A stretch of 64,000 nucleotides of DNA from an uncultured Anaerolineae bacterium (GTDB lineage: Bacteria > Chloroflexota > Anaerolineae > J036 > Brachytrichaceae). The stretch's first letter is position 1. The number at the start of each line of letters is the position of its first letter. A program made the translations under genes and the position numbers. Below are positions 1-8,329 of the stretch, piece by piece. Location of the stretch: NCBI GenBank assembly GCA_938034415.1, contig CALHLE010000036.1, positions 1-64,000 on the forward strand, read 5' to 3'. The notes beneath the pieces were generated by a model. That model was given only the letters and a program-made list of their open reading frames with translations, was not told the DNA's origin and ran no database searches.

Positions 1-4
1 TGCC

Positions 5-1018
5 TCACGGCGTCGGCGTCGCAGTCGCTTCGGCGGGAACAGAAGGCGTAAGCGTGGGCGGCGGCGTAGTCGTTGGCTCCGGCTCAACGAAGTCCTCGCG
101 CTTGGCGTTCACGATGTCCTCGACGATGAAGCTGTTCACCAGCACGTACCAGGGCGAGTTGCTCGCCTTGACCACGTAGGCGCTATCGTTCTCTTGCTTG
201 GCGCCGATCTGCAAGACCAGCGGCGCCAAGCTGGACAGGTCAGACTTGAGCGTGAGCGTGAGGGTCGCCGTCGGCCGGTCGAGGCCATACTCCGGCTTGG
301 CCGTCTTGCCCAGCGGGCGCACCATGTAGAGCGATGACACGCGGCTGAGGAGCGTCTCCAAGCGGCTGGGGTTGAAGCGCTCCCCGGCTGCCAGCCCCTT
401 GAACTCCCAGGCGTCGCTCACGTTGCGCTGGAACTGGAGCGTGCCGCTGATATTGGCGAGCGCAACCTGACCCACCGCCGCCTCGGTGGCGGTGAAGTAG
501 GTGGTGTTGATCCAGCTCCCCAGGTCGCTCGGCACGTCGAAGGTGGCCAGCTTAGGCGTGAGGAAGACCTCATCCGAGCCGCCTAGGCGCACGTGTGAGC
601 TGCCGCCGCGCGCCGAGCCGAGGAATAGCGTCCGGTCGCCGGCGTTCGTGGTCAGGTCCACGCGTCGCGCGAAGTTCTCCTCGCTCACCTGCAAGCGCGC
701 GTGGCTGGTCGCCGTCGTCGCCACCGGCTGGCCCACTTGAATGCCGGTCAGCTTGTCCAACAACTCAGTGACTTTCGTCGCGTTCACCGGAAAGTCCTCG
801 ACCTCCGGCAGCACCCAAGCGTCACCCTGTTTGGCGATGCGCACCCGGCGGTCGGGCCGTTCCTGGATGGTCAAGGCCGTCACGTCGGCTGCGGTGATCT
901 GAGACATCAGCGGCTTCAGCGGCCGGTTGGACGCCTGAGCCGGGAGCACAAGCGCGATGGCCGCCGCGACGATTTGGACGGCCAGCAAGGCGGCAAGGAT
1001 CTGGTTGCGGCGATTCAT
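5..1018 (-). CDS. DUF4340 domain protein of an ABC exporter cassette
   Basis: The 337-residue protein starts with a short basic stretch and one hydrophobic segment (about residues 7-27) that should anchor it in the membrane. The rest is an extracytoplasmic DUF4340-type domain built of repeated beta-rich units. The last 25 residues are a Pro/Thr/Glu-rich tail ending in ATPTP. DUF4340 proteins commonly sit beside GldF/GldG-type ABC transporters, and here the gene follows the fused permease/GldG gene by 3 nt. A strong ribosome binding site (AGGAGGTGAG) overlaps the end of the upstream gene, so the two are translationally coupled. The exported substrate is unknown. Family call is from sequence style and context. 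Confidence 0.8.
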   Translation of the reverse strand: MNRRNQILAALLAVQIVAAAIALVLPAQASNRPLKPLMSQITAADVTALTIQERPDRRVRIAKQGDAWVLPEVEDFPVNATKVTELLDKLTGIQVGQPVATTATSHARLQVSEENFARRVDLTTNAGDRTLFLGSARGGSSHVRLGGSDEVFLTPKLATFDVPSDLGSWINTTYFTATEAAVGQVALANISGTLQFQRNVSDAWEFKGLAAGERFNPSRLETLLSRVSSLYMVRPLGKTAKPEYGLDRPTATLTLTLKSDLSSLAPLVLQIGAKQENDSAYVVKASNSPWYVLVNSFIVEDIVNAKREDFVEPEPTTTPPPTLTPSVPAEATATPTP

Positions 1019-1021
1019 CGT

Positions 1022-3958
1022 TTATCTCACCTCCTTTTGTGGCGCGCGAGCGTCGCCGGCGCGGACTGGGACGGTCGCCGGCGCAAGCTGCATCGGCGGC
1101 TCAGCGCGCTGGCGCAACTGCCAAATCAAGCCGATCGCAAACAACGCGGCCACGACCACCGCGTAATTGGCAATCTCCCACGCGCGGCGTTCGCCTTCGG
1201 TCAACGGGCGCAGCGCGCGCGCCACCGTGCCGCGCGTGCGGATGTCCAGCAAGTCCAACTCTTCCACCGACCAGTCGGCCACGTTTTGCATGAACTGCAG
1301 GTTGTTCAAATAGCGTTCTTGGCCGAGCCGCGCCGAGAGGTTCAGCAGCGCATCGTTCAAGAAGTCGGCGCTGCCGATGACCACCAGGCGCGCCGTGTCG
1401 GGCGATTGTTCGATGGTGGCACCGACCGGCCGCACCGGCGCCGGCGTCGGCGTCGGCTCGGGCGTTGCGCCCGGCGCAGGCGTCGGGGCCGGCGTCGGCG
1501 TGGCCTGCAAGGGCGAGGGCTTGCCCTTGAAGAAGCTCTCGAAGCTGCCTTGGATCGCCACTGCAAGCGCGCGCGCTTTGCGCTCGCCTTCCACCGGGAA
1601 GCCAAACTCAGGATAGGCCTGAAAGTCGGGCTGCACGTTGGCGTTGTTGCGCACCCAGGATTGATCGGTGGAGCGGAGCAGCGTCGTCACCTTGCGACTC
1701 GCGTTCTTCTGCTCATCCACCTCGACCGGCGAGACGAAATTCATCGTCACGGCCGGCAGCCGCGACACGATCGGGCTGGCGCGATCCATGCCGTTGGGGC
1801 GCACGTCCACGAAGAACGGGTAATTCACCGCCTGTATCTCGCGCACGATCAAGCCGCCGATGTTGCGGTTGACCTCCACCGGGAACGGCTCGTTCTGCGG
1901 ATCCATCACCAGGCCGTTGCCGATCTTCACCCCATAGTGCTCCAGCATCTCGGCCAGCCCGCTCTGCACCGGCTCGAGGATGGGCGAGCCGAAGCCGAGC
2001 ATCAGCGCGTAGTTGCCGCCGGCGATGACCACTGCGCCGCCTTGCATCAGGTACTGGTCAATCGCGTAGCGTGCCTTGTCGTCCAGGTTGCGCGGGCTGA
2101 TGATGAGGAGGGTGTTCACATCGGGCGGCACCTGGCCGGTGGAGAGGTCCACGTCGCGCACGGTGTATTCGCGGCTCAGTTGCTCGCGAATGAGCTGCCA
2201 TTGGCTTGGGTTCGGCGCGCCGAACATGCTGGGAGGCGCGGGCGGCGTCCACAGGCCGATGACGTTGAGGAAACCACCGACGTTACGCTTCAACGCCGAC
2301 TCCAGCGCGGTGCGAACCGATGACTCGGTGAATTCGCCTTCGGGATAGATGGGCTTCGTCTTGCCGTCCATCTCCAACAGCATGTTCAGGTAAAACGACT
2401 CCAAGCCGAAGAGCGAGACCGGCGTCGGGCGCAAGCCGTAGCGTTCCACCAGCATCTGGCGGGTGAAGGTCACGTTGGGCTGGTCGGGATCCACCACTTG
2501 GTACTCGAACTTGCCGCCGGATTTTTGCTGCAGCTCCTGGGCCACCTTCTCTATTAGCGCCGGCACGTCCTTGAACGGCTCCGGCAGCGTCTGGCGAGTG
2601 ACGAGGATGGTCAGGCGGGCCGGTTGCTGGAGCGCAGCGAAGACCGACTCGATGCCGCGGAAGCCGCTGGTCACCTTCTTGATGGCGCGGGTGAGGTCGT
2701 ATTCGAGGTTGCGCAAGCGCACGTCCACCGTGCCGTCGCGGCGCTGCTCCACCTCGATTAGGTCGCGGAAGTTCAACACGGTGTTTTGGTCGCCGTAGCG
2801 CACCAGGATGTCGAAGTAGGTGTTGATGATGGACGCCTCGTAACGGCCGGCCACCTGCACCGGCGTCGGCTGAATGCCGTATGTGCGCGCGGCCTCGGCC
2901 TCAAGGTTCGGATCGGTGATCGGGTCCACCACCTCGGCGGTGACGCGCCCCCGCCCGGCGATTTGGTACTCCCGAAGCAGGTCGCGCACGCGCGGCGTCA
3001 GCGGGGCCAGCAACGGGTGCGTCTTCTCGCTGATGTAGGCGCGGACGAGCAGCGGCTCTTGCAGGTCGGCTAGCAAATTGAGCGTAGCCGTCGAGAGGCT
3101 GAACTCGCGCTGGGCGGTCAGGTCGGCGCGCAGGGCCTGCAGCGGCCCCATCCACACGTTGACGGCGATCAAGTTCAGCGCCACCAGGCCGCTGGTCAGG
3201 TTGGCGGCGCGGCGGTATTCGGCCGAGCGCGGGCCAGCGCTCCAGCGCTTGCGGTCCAACGACCAGGCGTTCAGCGTGAGGAAGATCAGCGCCAGCGTGA
3301 CGTAGTAAACCAGGTCGCGCAGGTCAATGACGCCGCGCTCGATGCTCTCGAAGCGGCTGCCGGTGCCCAGCGCGCGAAAGAACTCGGCCGTGCTGCCGCT
3401 CACGAAATCCACCACCAGCGGGCTGCCGACCAGGTAGAACGCCCCGCCCACCAAGGCAGTGAGAATCAGGGCGACGATCTGGTTATCGGTGCGCGAGGAG
3501 ACGAACAGGCCGATCGCGGCGTAGGCCGAAGCCATCAACAGCGCCGCGACATAGCCGCCGATCACCGGCCCCCAGTCCAGGTTGCCCAGCAGCGCCACGG
3601 TGAGCGTGAGCGGCAGGGTGAGCGCCAGCGCCAACGCCACCAGACCCATCACTGCCAGGAACTTGCCGGCCACCAGTTGCCAAGTAGGCACCGGCAGGGT
3701 CAGCAGCATCTCCAGCGAGCCGCTGCGCTGCTCCTCGCTCCATTGGCGCATGGTGAGCGCCGCAACCAGGAAGATGAGTAGCAGCGGCATCCAGCGGAAC
3801 AAGGGACGCATCTCGGCCACGCCACGGGCGAAGAACGTCTCGACCCAGAAGAAGACGAGCAGGCTTGCCGCCAGGAACACGCCGATGAAGATCAACGCCT
3901 GCGGCGAGCTGAAGTAGTTATTCCATTCTTTGCGCGCAATTGCCAGGATGGTCTTCAT
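1022..3958 (-). CDS. Fused ABC-2 permease and GldG-like auxiliary protein
   Basis: This 978-residue protein joins two parts that are separate in the Bacteroidetes gliding system. Residues 1 to about 240 form an ABC-2 type permease with six hydrophobic segments, beginning with the typical ARKEW start. A further membrane segment near residue 255 leads into a long GldG-like (ABC_transp_aux) extracytoplasmic region. A Pro/Thr/Ala linker lies at about 819-846 and a last membrane helix at about 928-947. An in-frame ATG lies 15 nt further upstream, but the chosen ATG has GGAG nine bases before it. It sits between the ATPase and DUF4340 genes and should form the membrane channel of that exporter. Substrate unknown. 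Confidence 0.85.
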   Translation of the reverse strand: MKTILAIARKEWNNYFSSPQALIFIGVFLAASLLVFFWVETFFARGVAEMRPLFRWMPLLLIFLVAALTMRQWSEEQRSGSLEMLLTLPVPTWQLVAGKFLAVMGLVALALALTLPLTLTVALLGNLDWGPVIGGYVAALLMASAYAAIGLFVSSRTDNQIVALILTALVGGAFYLVGSPLVVDFVSGSTAEFFRALGTGSRFESIERGVIDLRDLVYYVTLALIFLTLNAWSLDRKRWSAGPRSAEYRRAANLTSGLVALNLIAVNVWMGPLQALRADLTAQREFSLSTATLNLLADLQEPLLVRAYISEKTHPLLAPLTPRVRDLLREYQIAGRGRVTAEVVDPITDPNLEAEAARTYGIQPTPVQVAGRYEASIINTYFDILVRYGDQNTVLNFRDLIEVEQRRDGTVDVRLRNLEYDLTRAIKKVTSGFRGIESVFAALQQPARLTILVTRQTLPEPFKDVPALIEKVAQELQQKSGGKFEYQVVDPDQPNVTFTRQMLVERYGLRPTPVSLFGLESFYLNMLLEMDGKTKPIYPEGEFTESSVRTALESALKRNVGGFLNVIGLWTPPAPPSMFGAPNPSQWQLIREQLSREYTVRDVDLSTGQVPPDVNTLLIISPRNLDDKARYAIDQYLMQGGAVVIAGGNYALMLGFGSPILEPVQSGLAEMLEHYGVKIGNGLVMDPQNEPFPVEVNRNIGGLIVREIQAVNYPFFVDVRPNGMDRASPIVSRLPAVTMNFVSPVEVDEQKNASRKVTTLLRSTDQSWVRNNANVQPDFQAYPEFGFPVEGERKARALAVAIQGSFESFFKGKPSPLQATPTPAPTPAPGATPEPTPTPAPVRPVGATIEQSPDTARLVVIGSADFLNDALLNLSARLGQERYLNNLQFMQNVADWSVEELDLLDIRTRGTVARALRPLTEGERRAWEIANYAVVVAALFAIGLIWQLRQRAEPPMQLAPATVPVRAGDARAPQKEVR

Positions 3959-4020
3959 ACGCAACATCTCCACGTGATGCCCAACTCAGTTGAAGTGCTC
4001 CGCGCCTGATGCGTCGCGCG

Positions 4021-4941
4021 TCAACCGCGCGTGGCCAGCTCGTTGAACACGCTCTCCAGCGTGCGCGTGTCGGCGCGCAGTTCGCGCAGCGGCCAGCCCA
4101 TCTGCGTCGCGGCTGCGTAGAGCGTCGGGCACAAGTCAACCTCGCCTTCGCCGTACACGCGGTACTGCGGCGCGCCGTTGGCCGCCGGCAGCGCTTCCAC
4201 GCGCTTCACGCCGCGAATGCTGCGCAGCGCCTTGTCGAAATCGGCCACCGGCCGCTGCAATGCGACGATGGCGTTGTGGGTGGCGGCCAAGTCGGCCAGC
4301 CGTGCGTCGGCCTTGATCTCGCCATTCATGATGATGATCGCGCGGTGACAGACCGCCTCGACTTCCGGCAAGATATGGCTGGAGAAGAGCACGGTGCTGT
4401 TTTGCGCCAACCGGCGGATGAGCTGCCGGATCTCCACCAATTGCGTCGGGTCCAGGCCGATCGTCGGCTCGTCGAGGATGAGCAGGCGCGGCTTGTGCAA
4501 GATGGCCTGGGCCAGGCCGACGCGCTGGCGCATGCCTTTGCTCAGCTTGCCGATCGGCCGGTTGAGGAATCCGGCGATGTCGGTGGCATATACCGCCTCG
4601 GAGATATATTCCAGTCGTTTATCTTCGGGGATGCAGCGCAGGTCGGCTACCATTTTGAGATACGCCTGAACCGTCATGTCGGGATACAGCGGCGTGTTCT
4701 CGGGCAGGTAGCCCAGGCGGGCCTGCACTTCCAGCCGTTGGGTCAGCACATCCAGACCATCCACCTCAACAATGCCCTCGTCCGGCTGTAGATAGCCGGT
4801 GAGGATTTTGATGATAGTGGACTTGCCGGCGCCGTTCGGGCCAAGCAGGCCGACGATCTCACCGGCGGCCACCTGAAAGCTCACGCCGCGAAGCGCCTGG
4901 ATGGCGCCGTAAGACTTCTTCAAGCCTTCGACACGGATCAT
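4021..4941 (-). CDS. ABC transporter ATP-binding protein of the GldA type
   Basis: A 306-residue cytoplasmic ATPase that should drive the exporter encoded by the next two genes. Walker A (GPNGAGKS) is at about 34-41, the signature LSKGM at 133-137 and Walker B (LLILDEPT) at 153-160, followed by a C-terminal domain of about 90 residues as in GldA/NatA-type ATPases. The start was set at ATG 4941, which has GGAGG six bases upstream, and not at the ATG 30 nt further out. A small stem-loop (AAAATG/CATTTT) precedes the binding site. It is first in a three-gene minus-strand operon with gaps of 62 and 3 nt. Confidence 0.9.
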   Translation of the reverse strand: MIRVEGLKKSYGAIQALRGVSFQVAAGEIVGLLGPNGAGKSTIIKILTGYLQPDEGIVEVDGLDVLTQRLEVQARLGYLPENTPLYPDMTVQAYLKMVADLRCIPEDKRLEYISEAVYATDIAGFLNRPIGKLSKGMRQRVGLAQAILHKPRLLILDEPTIGLDPTQLVEIRQLIRRLAQNSTVLFSSHILPEVEAVCHRAIIIMNGEIKADARLADLAATHNAIVALQRPVADFDKALRSIRGVKRVEALPAANGAPQYRVYGEGEVDLCPTLYAAATQMGWPLRELRADTRTLESVFNELATRG

Positions 4942-5044
4942 CACTATCCTCCAAAATGCGCAGTGTCTCACATTTTGCGAACCGCCCGGCCAACTTCCCG
5001 ACCGGACAAGCTATCCGAAGCGCCCGCGACGATGGGAAGCATGG

Positions 5045-5082
5045 CCGGGTGGGGTGAAGGAACACGTCTTCACCCGCCCGGC
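5045..5082. other. Long bulged hairpin upstream of the ABC cassette
   Basis: The arms CCGGGTGGGGTGAAG and CTTCACCCGCCCGG pair over about 14 positions with one G-T pair and one bulged G, around the 8-nt loop GAACACGT. On the plus strand a run of five T follows about six bases after the stem, which would suit a terminator, but no plus-strand gene ends nearby. On the minus strand it would lie in the leader of the ABC ATPase gene. Role unknown. Confidence 0.45.
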
Positions 5083-5384
5083 AGGGCTTTTTGGCTCGGC
5101 CCTGATCGGCCGCAACAGCTCAACGGCATATATAAGCGCGCGGCTAAAACCGCGCTGAGAATCTTGTTACGTTTTCTTCATGCGCCAGCGCATGGCTAGG
5201 TTGCGCCCAAGCGCGGAAAGATGTTCGGGCAACATTAGACGCGCATTAGATACAGATGGCGCCCTTCGCGGCGACGGAAGGCCATGCCGCTCGGCGCAAT
5301 CGGCGCATCGCAGCGCAAAGGTGTTGCCCTGCGAGGGCGAGACGTGGGGCGGGCGCAGGCAGTAATGGAGTACGCCTGCGGTCA

Positions 5385-5402
5385 TCCCCGCGACGGCGGG
5401 GA
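5385..5402. repeat. REP-like GC palindrome
   Basis: TCCCCGC and GCGGGGA form a perfect 7-bp stem with the loop GACG. The preceding GTCA gives the GTCATCCCCGC-type head seen in dispersed extragenic palindromes of many bacteria. Only one copy was noticed in this window, so the assignment as a repeat is by resemblance. Confidence 0.35.
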
Positions 5403-5570
5403 CGTTCCGGCAAAGGCGGCACGGCCTCGGCCAGCTCCCAGATTGTGCTGGCCGGCAGGTCGAAGAACGCGCGGCGCAGCCGGCTGTCCAGCGAAAGCGC
5501 CTTCAACCCGCGCTCATCGGCAGCGGAGAGGACGGAGTCCATCGGGATTGAAGCGGTTGATCGGCCGTTG

Positions 5571-5623
5571 ACGATTTGCACATCGCCATCTACGATGTGC
5601 GGCGCTTCGAGTGGACAAATCGT
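5571..5623. other. Nested inverted repeat just upstream of cobU
   Basis: An outer stem ACGATTT/AAATCGT (5571-5577 with 5617-5623) encloses an inner perfect stem GCACATCG/CGATGTGC (5578-5585 with 5593-5600), leaving a 16-nt single-stranded part on the 3' side. It ends 46 nt before the cobU start and would lie in its 5' leader. No B12-box or other cobalamin-riboswitch element is recognisable, so it is recorded only as a structured leader candidate. Confidence 0.4.
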
Positions 5624-5668
5624 AAGTCCGCAATCGGAAATCCGCAATCTCAGAACAGGATGTCAACC

Positions 5669-6205
5669 ATGCGCCTCACCTTCGTCATCGGCGGCGCGCG
5701 CAGCGGCAAAAGCGCCTTCGCGCAGGAATTGGCGCGACAATGCGGCGGGGACGCCGTTTGCTTTGTGGCCACGCTGCGCGAGGACTTCGCCGACGCGGAG
5801 ATGCAACAGCGCATCCGGCGACACCGCGCCAACCGGCCCGCGACCTGGCCGACCGTGGCGCTGGATGACCGCTGGCGCGCGCAATTGCGCGCGATCAGCG
5901 GCGCGCGGGTCATTCTGCTGGATTGCCTGTCGCTCTTCGTCAGCGGGGCGCTCTTCATGGGCGGCGACCCGCCGGCCAACGCCGAGGACGCAGCCGCCGC
6001 GCTGGTGGGCGACCTGCTCGCGGCCATGCGCAATTCAAGCGCTCATTGGATCGTCGTCAGCAACGAGGTGGGCATGAGCATCGTGCCCGAACATCCGGCT
6101 GCGCGCGCCTACCGCGACGCGCTCGGGCGAGCCAATCAAATGGTCATGCGTGCCGCCGACGAAGCCTATCTCCTCATCGCCGGCGCGCCGCTGCGCGTGA
6201 AGTAA
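5669..6205 (+). CDS. cobU: Adenosylcobinamide kinase/guanylyltransferase
   Basis: This 178-residue enzyme should phosphorylate adenosylcobinamide and transfer GMP to it in the nucleotide-loop assembly of cobalamin. The P-loop GGARSGKS is at about 7-14, and the motifs VSNEVG and a late RANQ region match CobU/CobP. Length agrees with the family. The chosen ATG has AGGATG-type bases 8 nt upstream; another ATG lies 9 nt earlier. No other cobalamin gene is in the window, so the organism may salvage corrinoids through genes elsewhere. Convergent with proC, 35 nt apart. Confidence 0.85.
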   Translation: MRLTFVIGGARSGKSAFAQELARQCGGDAVCFVATLREDFADAEMQQRIRRHRANRPATWPTVALDDRWRAQLRAISGARVILLDCLSLFVSGALFMGGDPPANAEDAAAALVGDLLAAMRNSSAHWIVVSNEVGMSIVPEHPAARAYRDALGRANQMVMRAADEAYLLIAGAPLRVK

Positions 6206-6240
6206 AGCGGGCAAGACGCGCGACGCCCGCGCCCAGCAGC

Positions 6241-7062
6241 CTACTTCTTCCGTCCCAACTGCACGCTGCGCTCATAGGCGGCCCATACTGCCTTGGAGAG
6301 CACCGTGCGGAAGGCGCCCTTTTCGAGCTGGTAGAGCGCCGCCGCGGTCGTGCCGCCCGGTGAGGTGACCTGGTTGCGCAGTTGCGCCGCATGCAGCTTG
6401 GAAGCAGCCGCATATTCGATGCTCCCCCGGATGGTCTGGATCACCAGCCGCTCGGCGATGGGCCGCGAGAAACCCATGTGGACGCCGGCATCTATCAGCG
6501 CCTCCATGAACAAGAAGACATAAGCCGGGCCGGTGCCGCTGAGCGCCGTCGCCATGTCGAGGTACTGTTCATCCTCGACGAAGACCTCTTCTCCCATCGC
6601 CTTGAGGATCTGGAGCGCTTGCTGACGCTGCGCGTCGGTCACGGCGTTGGTGCACGTCCAAACCGAGATGCCCTGGCCGATCTGCGCCGGCGTGTTGGGC
6701 ATCGCGCGCACAATGGGCTGGTGGCCGCCCAGCCCTTCACTCAGCGTCGCGATGGAGATGCCGGCGGCGATGGAGAAGATCAGCGCCTCCGGGCGGATCG
6801 CGCCGCGCAGGTCTTCGAGCACCCGATCCATCACCTGAGGCTTGACGGCGAGCACGACTACATCGGCGTGGCGCACGCAACTGGCATTGTCGGCGTAGGC
6901 ATGCACATGATACTGGTCGCTGACCAGCGCGCGCCGATCGGTGTTCGGCTCGGAGAGCGTGATTTGCTCGGGTCGCAATGCGCCGGAGCGAAGCAGGCTT
7001 TTGATGATCGCCTCGCCCATCACGCCGCCGCCTATGAATGCAACCTGTGAATCAAAGAGCAT
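6241..7062 (-). CDS. proC: Pyrroline-5-carboxylate reductase
   Basis: A 273-residue cytoplasmic enzyme that reduces pyrroline-5-carboxylate to proline with NAD(P)H. The Rossmann motif GGGVMG is close to the N-terminus, and the C-terminal signature SPGGTTAAAL is intact. An in-frame ATG 33 nt upstream exists, but ATG 7062 has AGGAG twelve bases upstream and gives the usual N-terminus, so it was preferred. A good sigma-A-type promoter (TTGACT, 17 nt, TATACA) lies at 7135-7163 on this strand. Divergent from mreB. Confidence 0.93.
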   Translation of the reverse strand: MLFDSQVAFIGGGVMGEAIIKSLLRSGALRPEQITLSEPNTDRRALVSDQYHVHAYADNASCVRHADVVVLAVKPQVMDRVLEDLRGAIRPEALIFSIAAGISIATLSEGLGGHQPIVRAMPNTPAQIGQGISVWTCTNAVTDAQRQQALQILKAMGEEVFVEDEQYLDMATALSGTGPAYVFLFMEALIDAGVHMGFSRPIAERLVIQTIRGSIEYAAASKLHAAQLRNQVTSPGGTTAAALYQLEKGAFRTVLSKAVWAAYERSVQLGRKK

Positions 7063-7134
7063 AATTTTGTGAATCTCCTGTGGATAACTTATCATCCGGC
7101 ATACGCCTGGAAGGCATCGACTCAGCAGAAGCCG

Positions 7135-7163
7135 TGTATAAGCAAAACAACTATAATAGTCAA
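7135..7163 (-). promoter_or_regulatory. proC promoter overlapping the mreB -10 element
   Basis: Read on the minus strand, TTGACT (7158-7163) and TATACA (7135-7140) are separated by exactly 17 nt, giving a start near 7128 and a leader of about 65 nt for proC. The plus-strand hexamer TATAAT (7152-7157), the likely mreB -10 box, lies inside this spacer, so the two divergent promoters overlap. Confidence 0.6.
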
Positions 7164-7187
7164 GGATTGGCTCATGAGGACTGAGAC

Positions 7188-8279
7188 ATGCCGAGCATCA
7201 TAGACCGCTTCCTCGGGTTGTTCTCGCTTGACCTAGGGATTGACCTAGGCACGGCCAACACCCTCGTCGCCGTTCGCGGGCAAGGCATCGTGATCAACGA
7301 GCCTTCGTGGGTCGCGATCAACCGCAAAACGCGCCAGGTGCTCGCCGTCGGCGCCGAAGCGAAGGAGATGGTGGGCCGCACACCCGCCAAGATCGTCGCC
7401 ATCCGCCCGCTGCGCGACGGCGTGATCTCCGACTTCGAGATCACCGAGGCGATGCTGGATTACTTTATTCGCAAGGCGCACAGCCGCAACCTGTTCAACG
7501 TGCCTCGGCCGCGCGTGGTGATCGGTATCCCCTCCGGCGTGACGGAAGTGGAGAAGCGCGCCGTGCACGACGCGGCGCTCTCCGCCGGCGCGCGCGAGGT
7601 TTATCTGATCGAAGAGCCAATGGCCGCGGCGATCGGCGCCGGACTGCCGGTGACCGAGGCGCACGGTTCGATGGTGGTGGACATCGGCGGCGGCACCACC
7701 GAAGTAGCGGTGTTCTCTCTGGGCGGCATCGTGGTCAGCCGCTCTATTCGCGTCGCCGGCGATGAGATGGACGAGGACATCATCAACTACGCGCGCCAGA
7801 AGTACAACTTGCTGATCGGCGAGCGCATGGCCGAGAAGATCAAGATCGCGATTGGCTCCGCCTTCGCGCTGCCCGAAGAGAAGACGATGACGCTGCGCGG
7901 GCGCAACCTGGTGACCGGCCTGCCGGAATCGGTCGAGGTCTCCTCAATCGAGATCCGCGAGGCATTGTCGAACTCGGTCAACACCATCGTCGAGACGGTG
8001 CGCAGCACGCTGGACGAGACGCCGCCGGAGCTGGTGGCCGACTTGATGGAGACCGGCATCGCGCTGGCCGGCGGCGGCGCGCTGCTGCAGGGGCTGGTCG
8101 AGCGCATCGCCGACGAGACCAACATCCATACCTGGGTCGCCGAGGACGCGCTCACCTGCGTCGCGCGCGGCGCCGAAGCGGTGCTGGCCAGCCTGGACGA
8201 ACTGCGCCAGGTGTTGGTGGGCTTGGAGCGCAAGAGCACCTCGCAGTCGGCGACGACCGCCGCGCGGCGCGTCGCCTAA
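7188..8279 (+). CDS. mreB: Rod shape-determining protein MreB
   Basis: This 363-residue actin-like ATPase forms membrane-bound filaments that guide sidewall peptidoglycan synthesis. The phosphate-1 motif DLGTANTLV is at about 19-27, the second phosphate loop DIGGGTTEVAVF near 165, and the adenosine motif GGGALL near 285. GAGG lies seven bases before the ATG. A perfect TATAAT at 7152-7157 is the probable -10 box. It is followed by mreC after 50 nt. A short basic Ser/Ala tail ends the protein. MreB implies a rod or filament form. Confidence 0.96.
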   Translation: MPSIIDRFLGLFSLDLGIDLGTANTLVAVRGQGIVINEPSWVAINRKTRQVLAVGAEAKEMVGRTPAKIVAIRPLRDGVISDFEITEAMLDYFIRKAHSRNLFNVPRPRVVIGIPSGVTEVEKRAVHDAALSAGAREVYLIEEPMAAAIGAGLPVTEAHGSMVVDIGGGTTEVAVFSLGGIVVSRSIRVAGDEMDEDIINYARQKYNLLIGERMAEKIKIAIGSAFALPEEKTMTLRGRNLVTGLPESVEVSSIEIREALSNSVNTIVETVRSTLDETPPELVADLMETGIALAGGGALLQGLVERIADETNIHTWVAEDALTCVARGAEAVLASLDELRQVLVGLERKSTSQSATTAARRVA

Positions 8280-8329
8280 ACGCCGGCGGCCATTGCGACA
8301 TTTCGCTCGCCGCTGCGCTCTGAAGTGCC

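Larger units (their letters stand above)
4942..5659. other. Gene-free stretch of about 0.7 kb with hairpins
   Basis: No convincing gene is seen on either strand. Open frames of up to 133 codons cross it but show no domain and overlap each other in several frames. The stretch holds a bulged hairpin at 5045-5082, a GC hairpin at 5137-5155, a short REP-like palindrome at 5385-5402, a nested inverted repeat at 5571-5623, and a short A/T-biased reiteration (TCCGCAATC-type units) at 5625-5653. It separates the divergent ABC cassette and cobU and must hold both promoters. It may include remnants of dispersed repeats; copies elsewhere cannot be checked here. Confidence 0.5.

Noticed and set aside
701-2323. 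540-codon open frame on the plus strand
   Set aside because: It is antisense to the permease/GldG fusion and DUF4340 genes, arginine/histidine-rich and without any domain; typical of GC-rich shadow frames.
5246-5647. 133-codon minus-strand frame in the gene-free stretch
   Set aside because: It overlaps other frames of similar length, has no recognisable domain and crosses the hairpins and short repeats; more likely non-coding or a repeat remnant.
5500-5668. Cobalamin riboswitch before cobU
   Set aside because: No B12 box or conserved core could be recognised.
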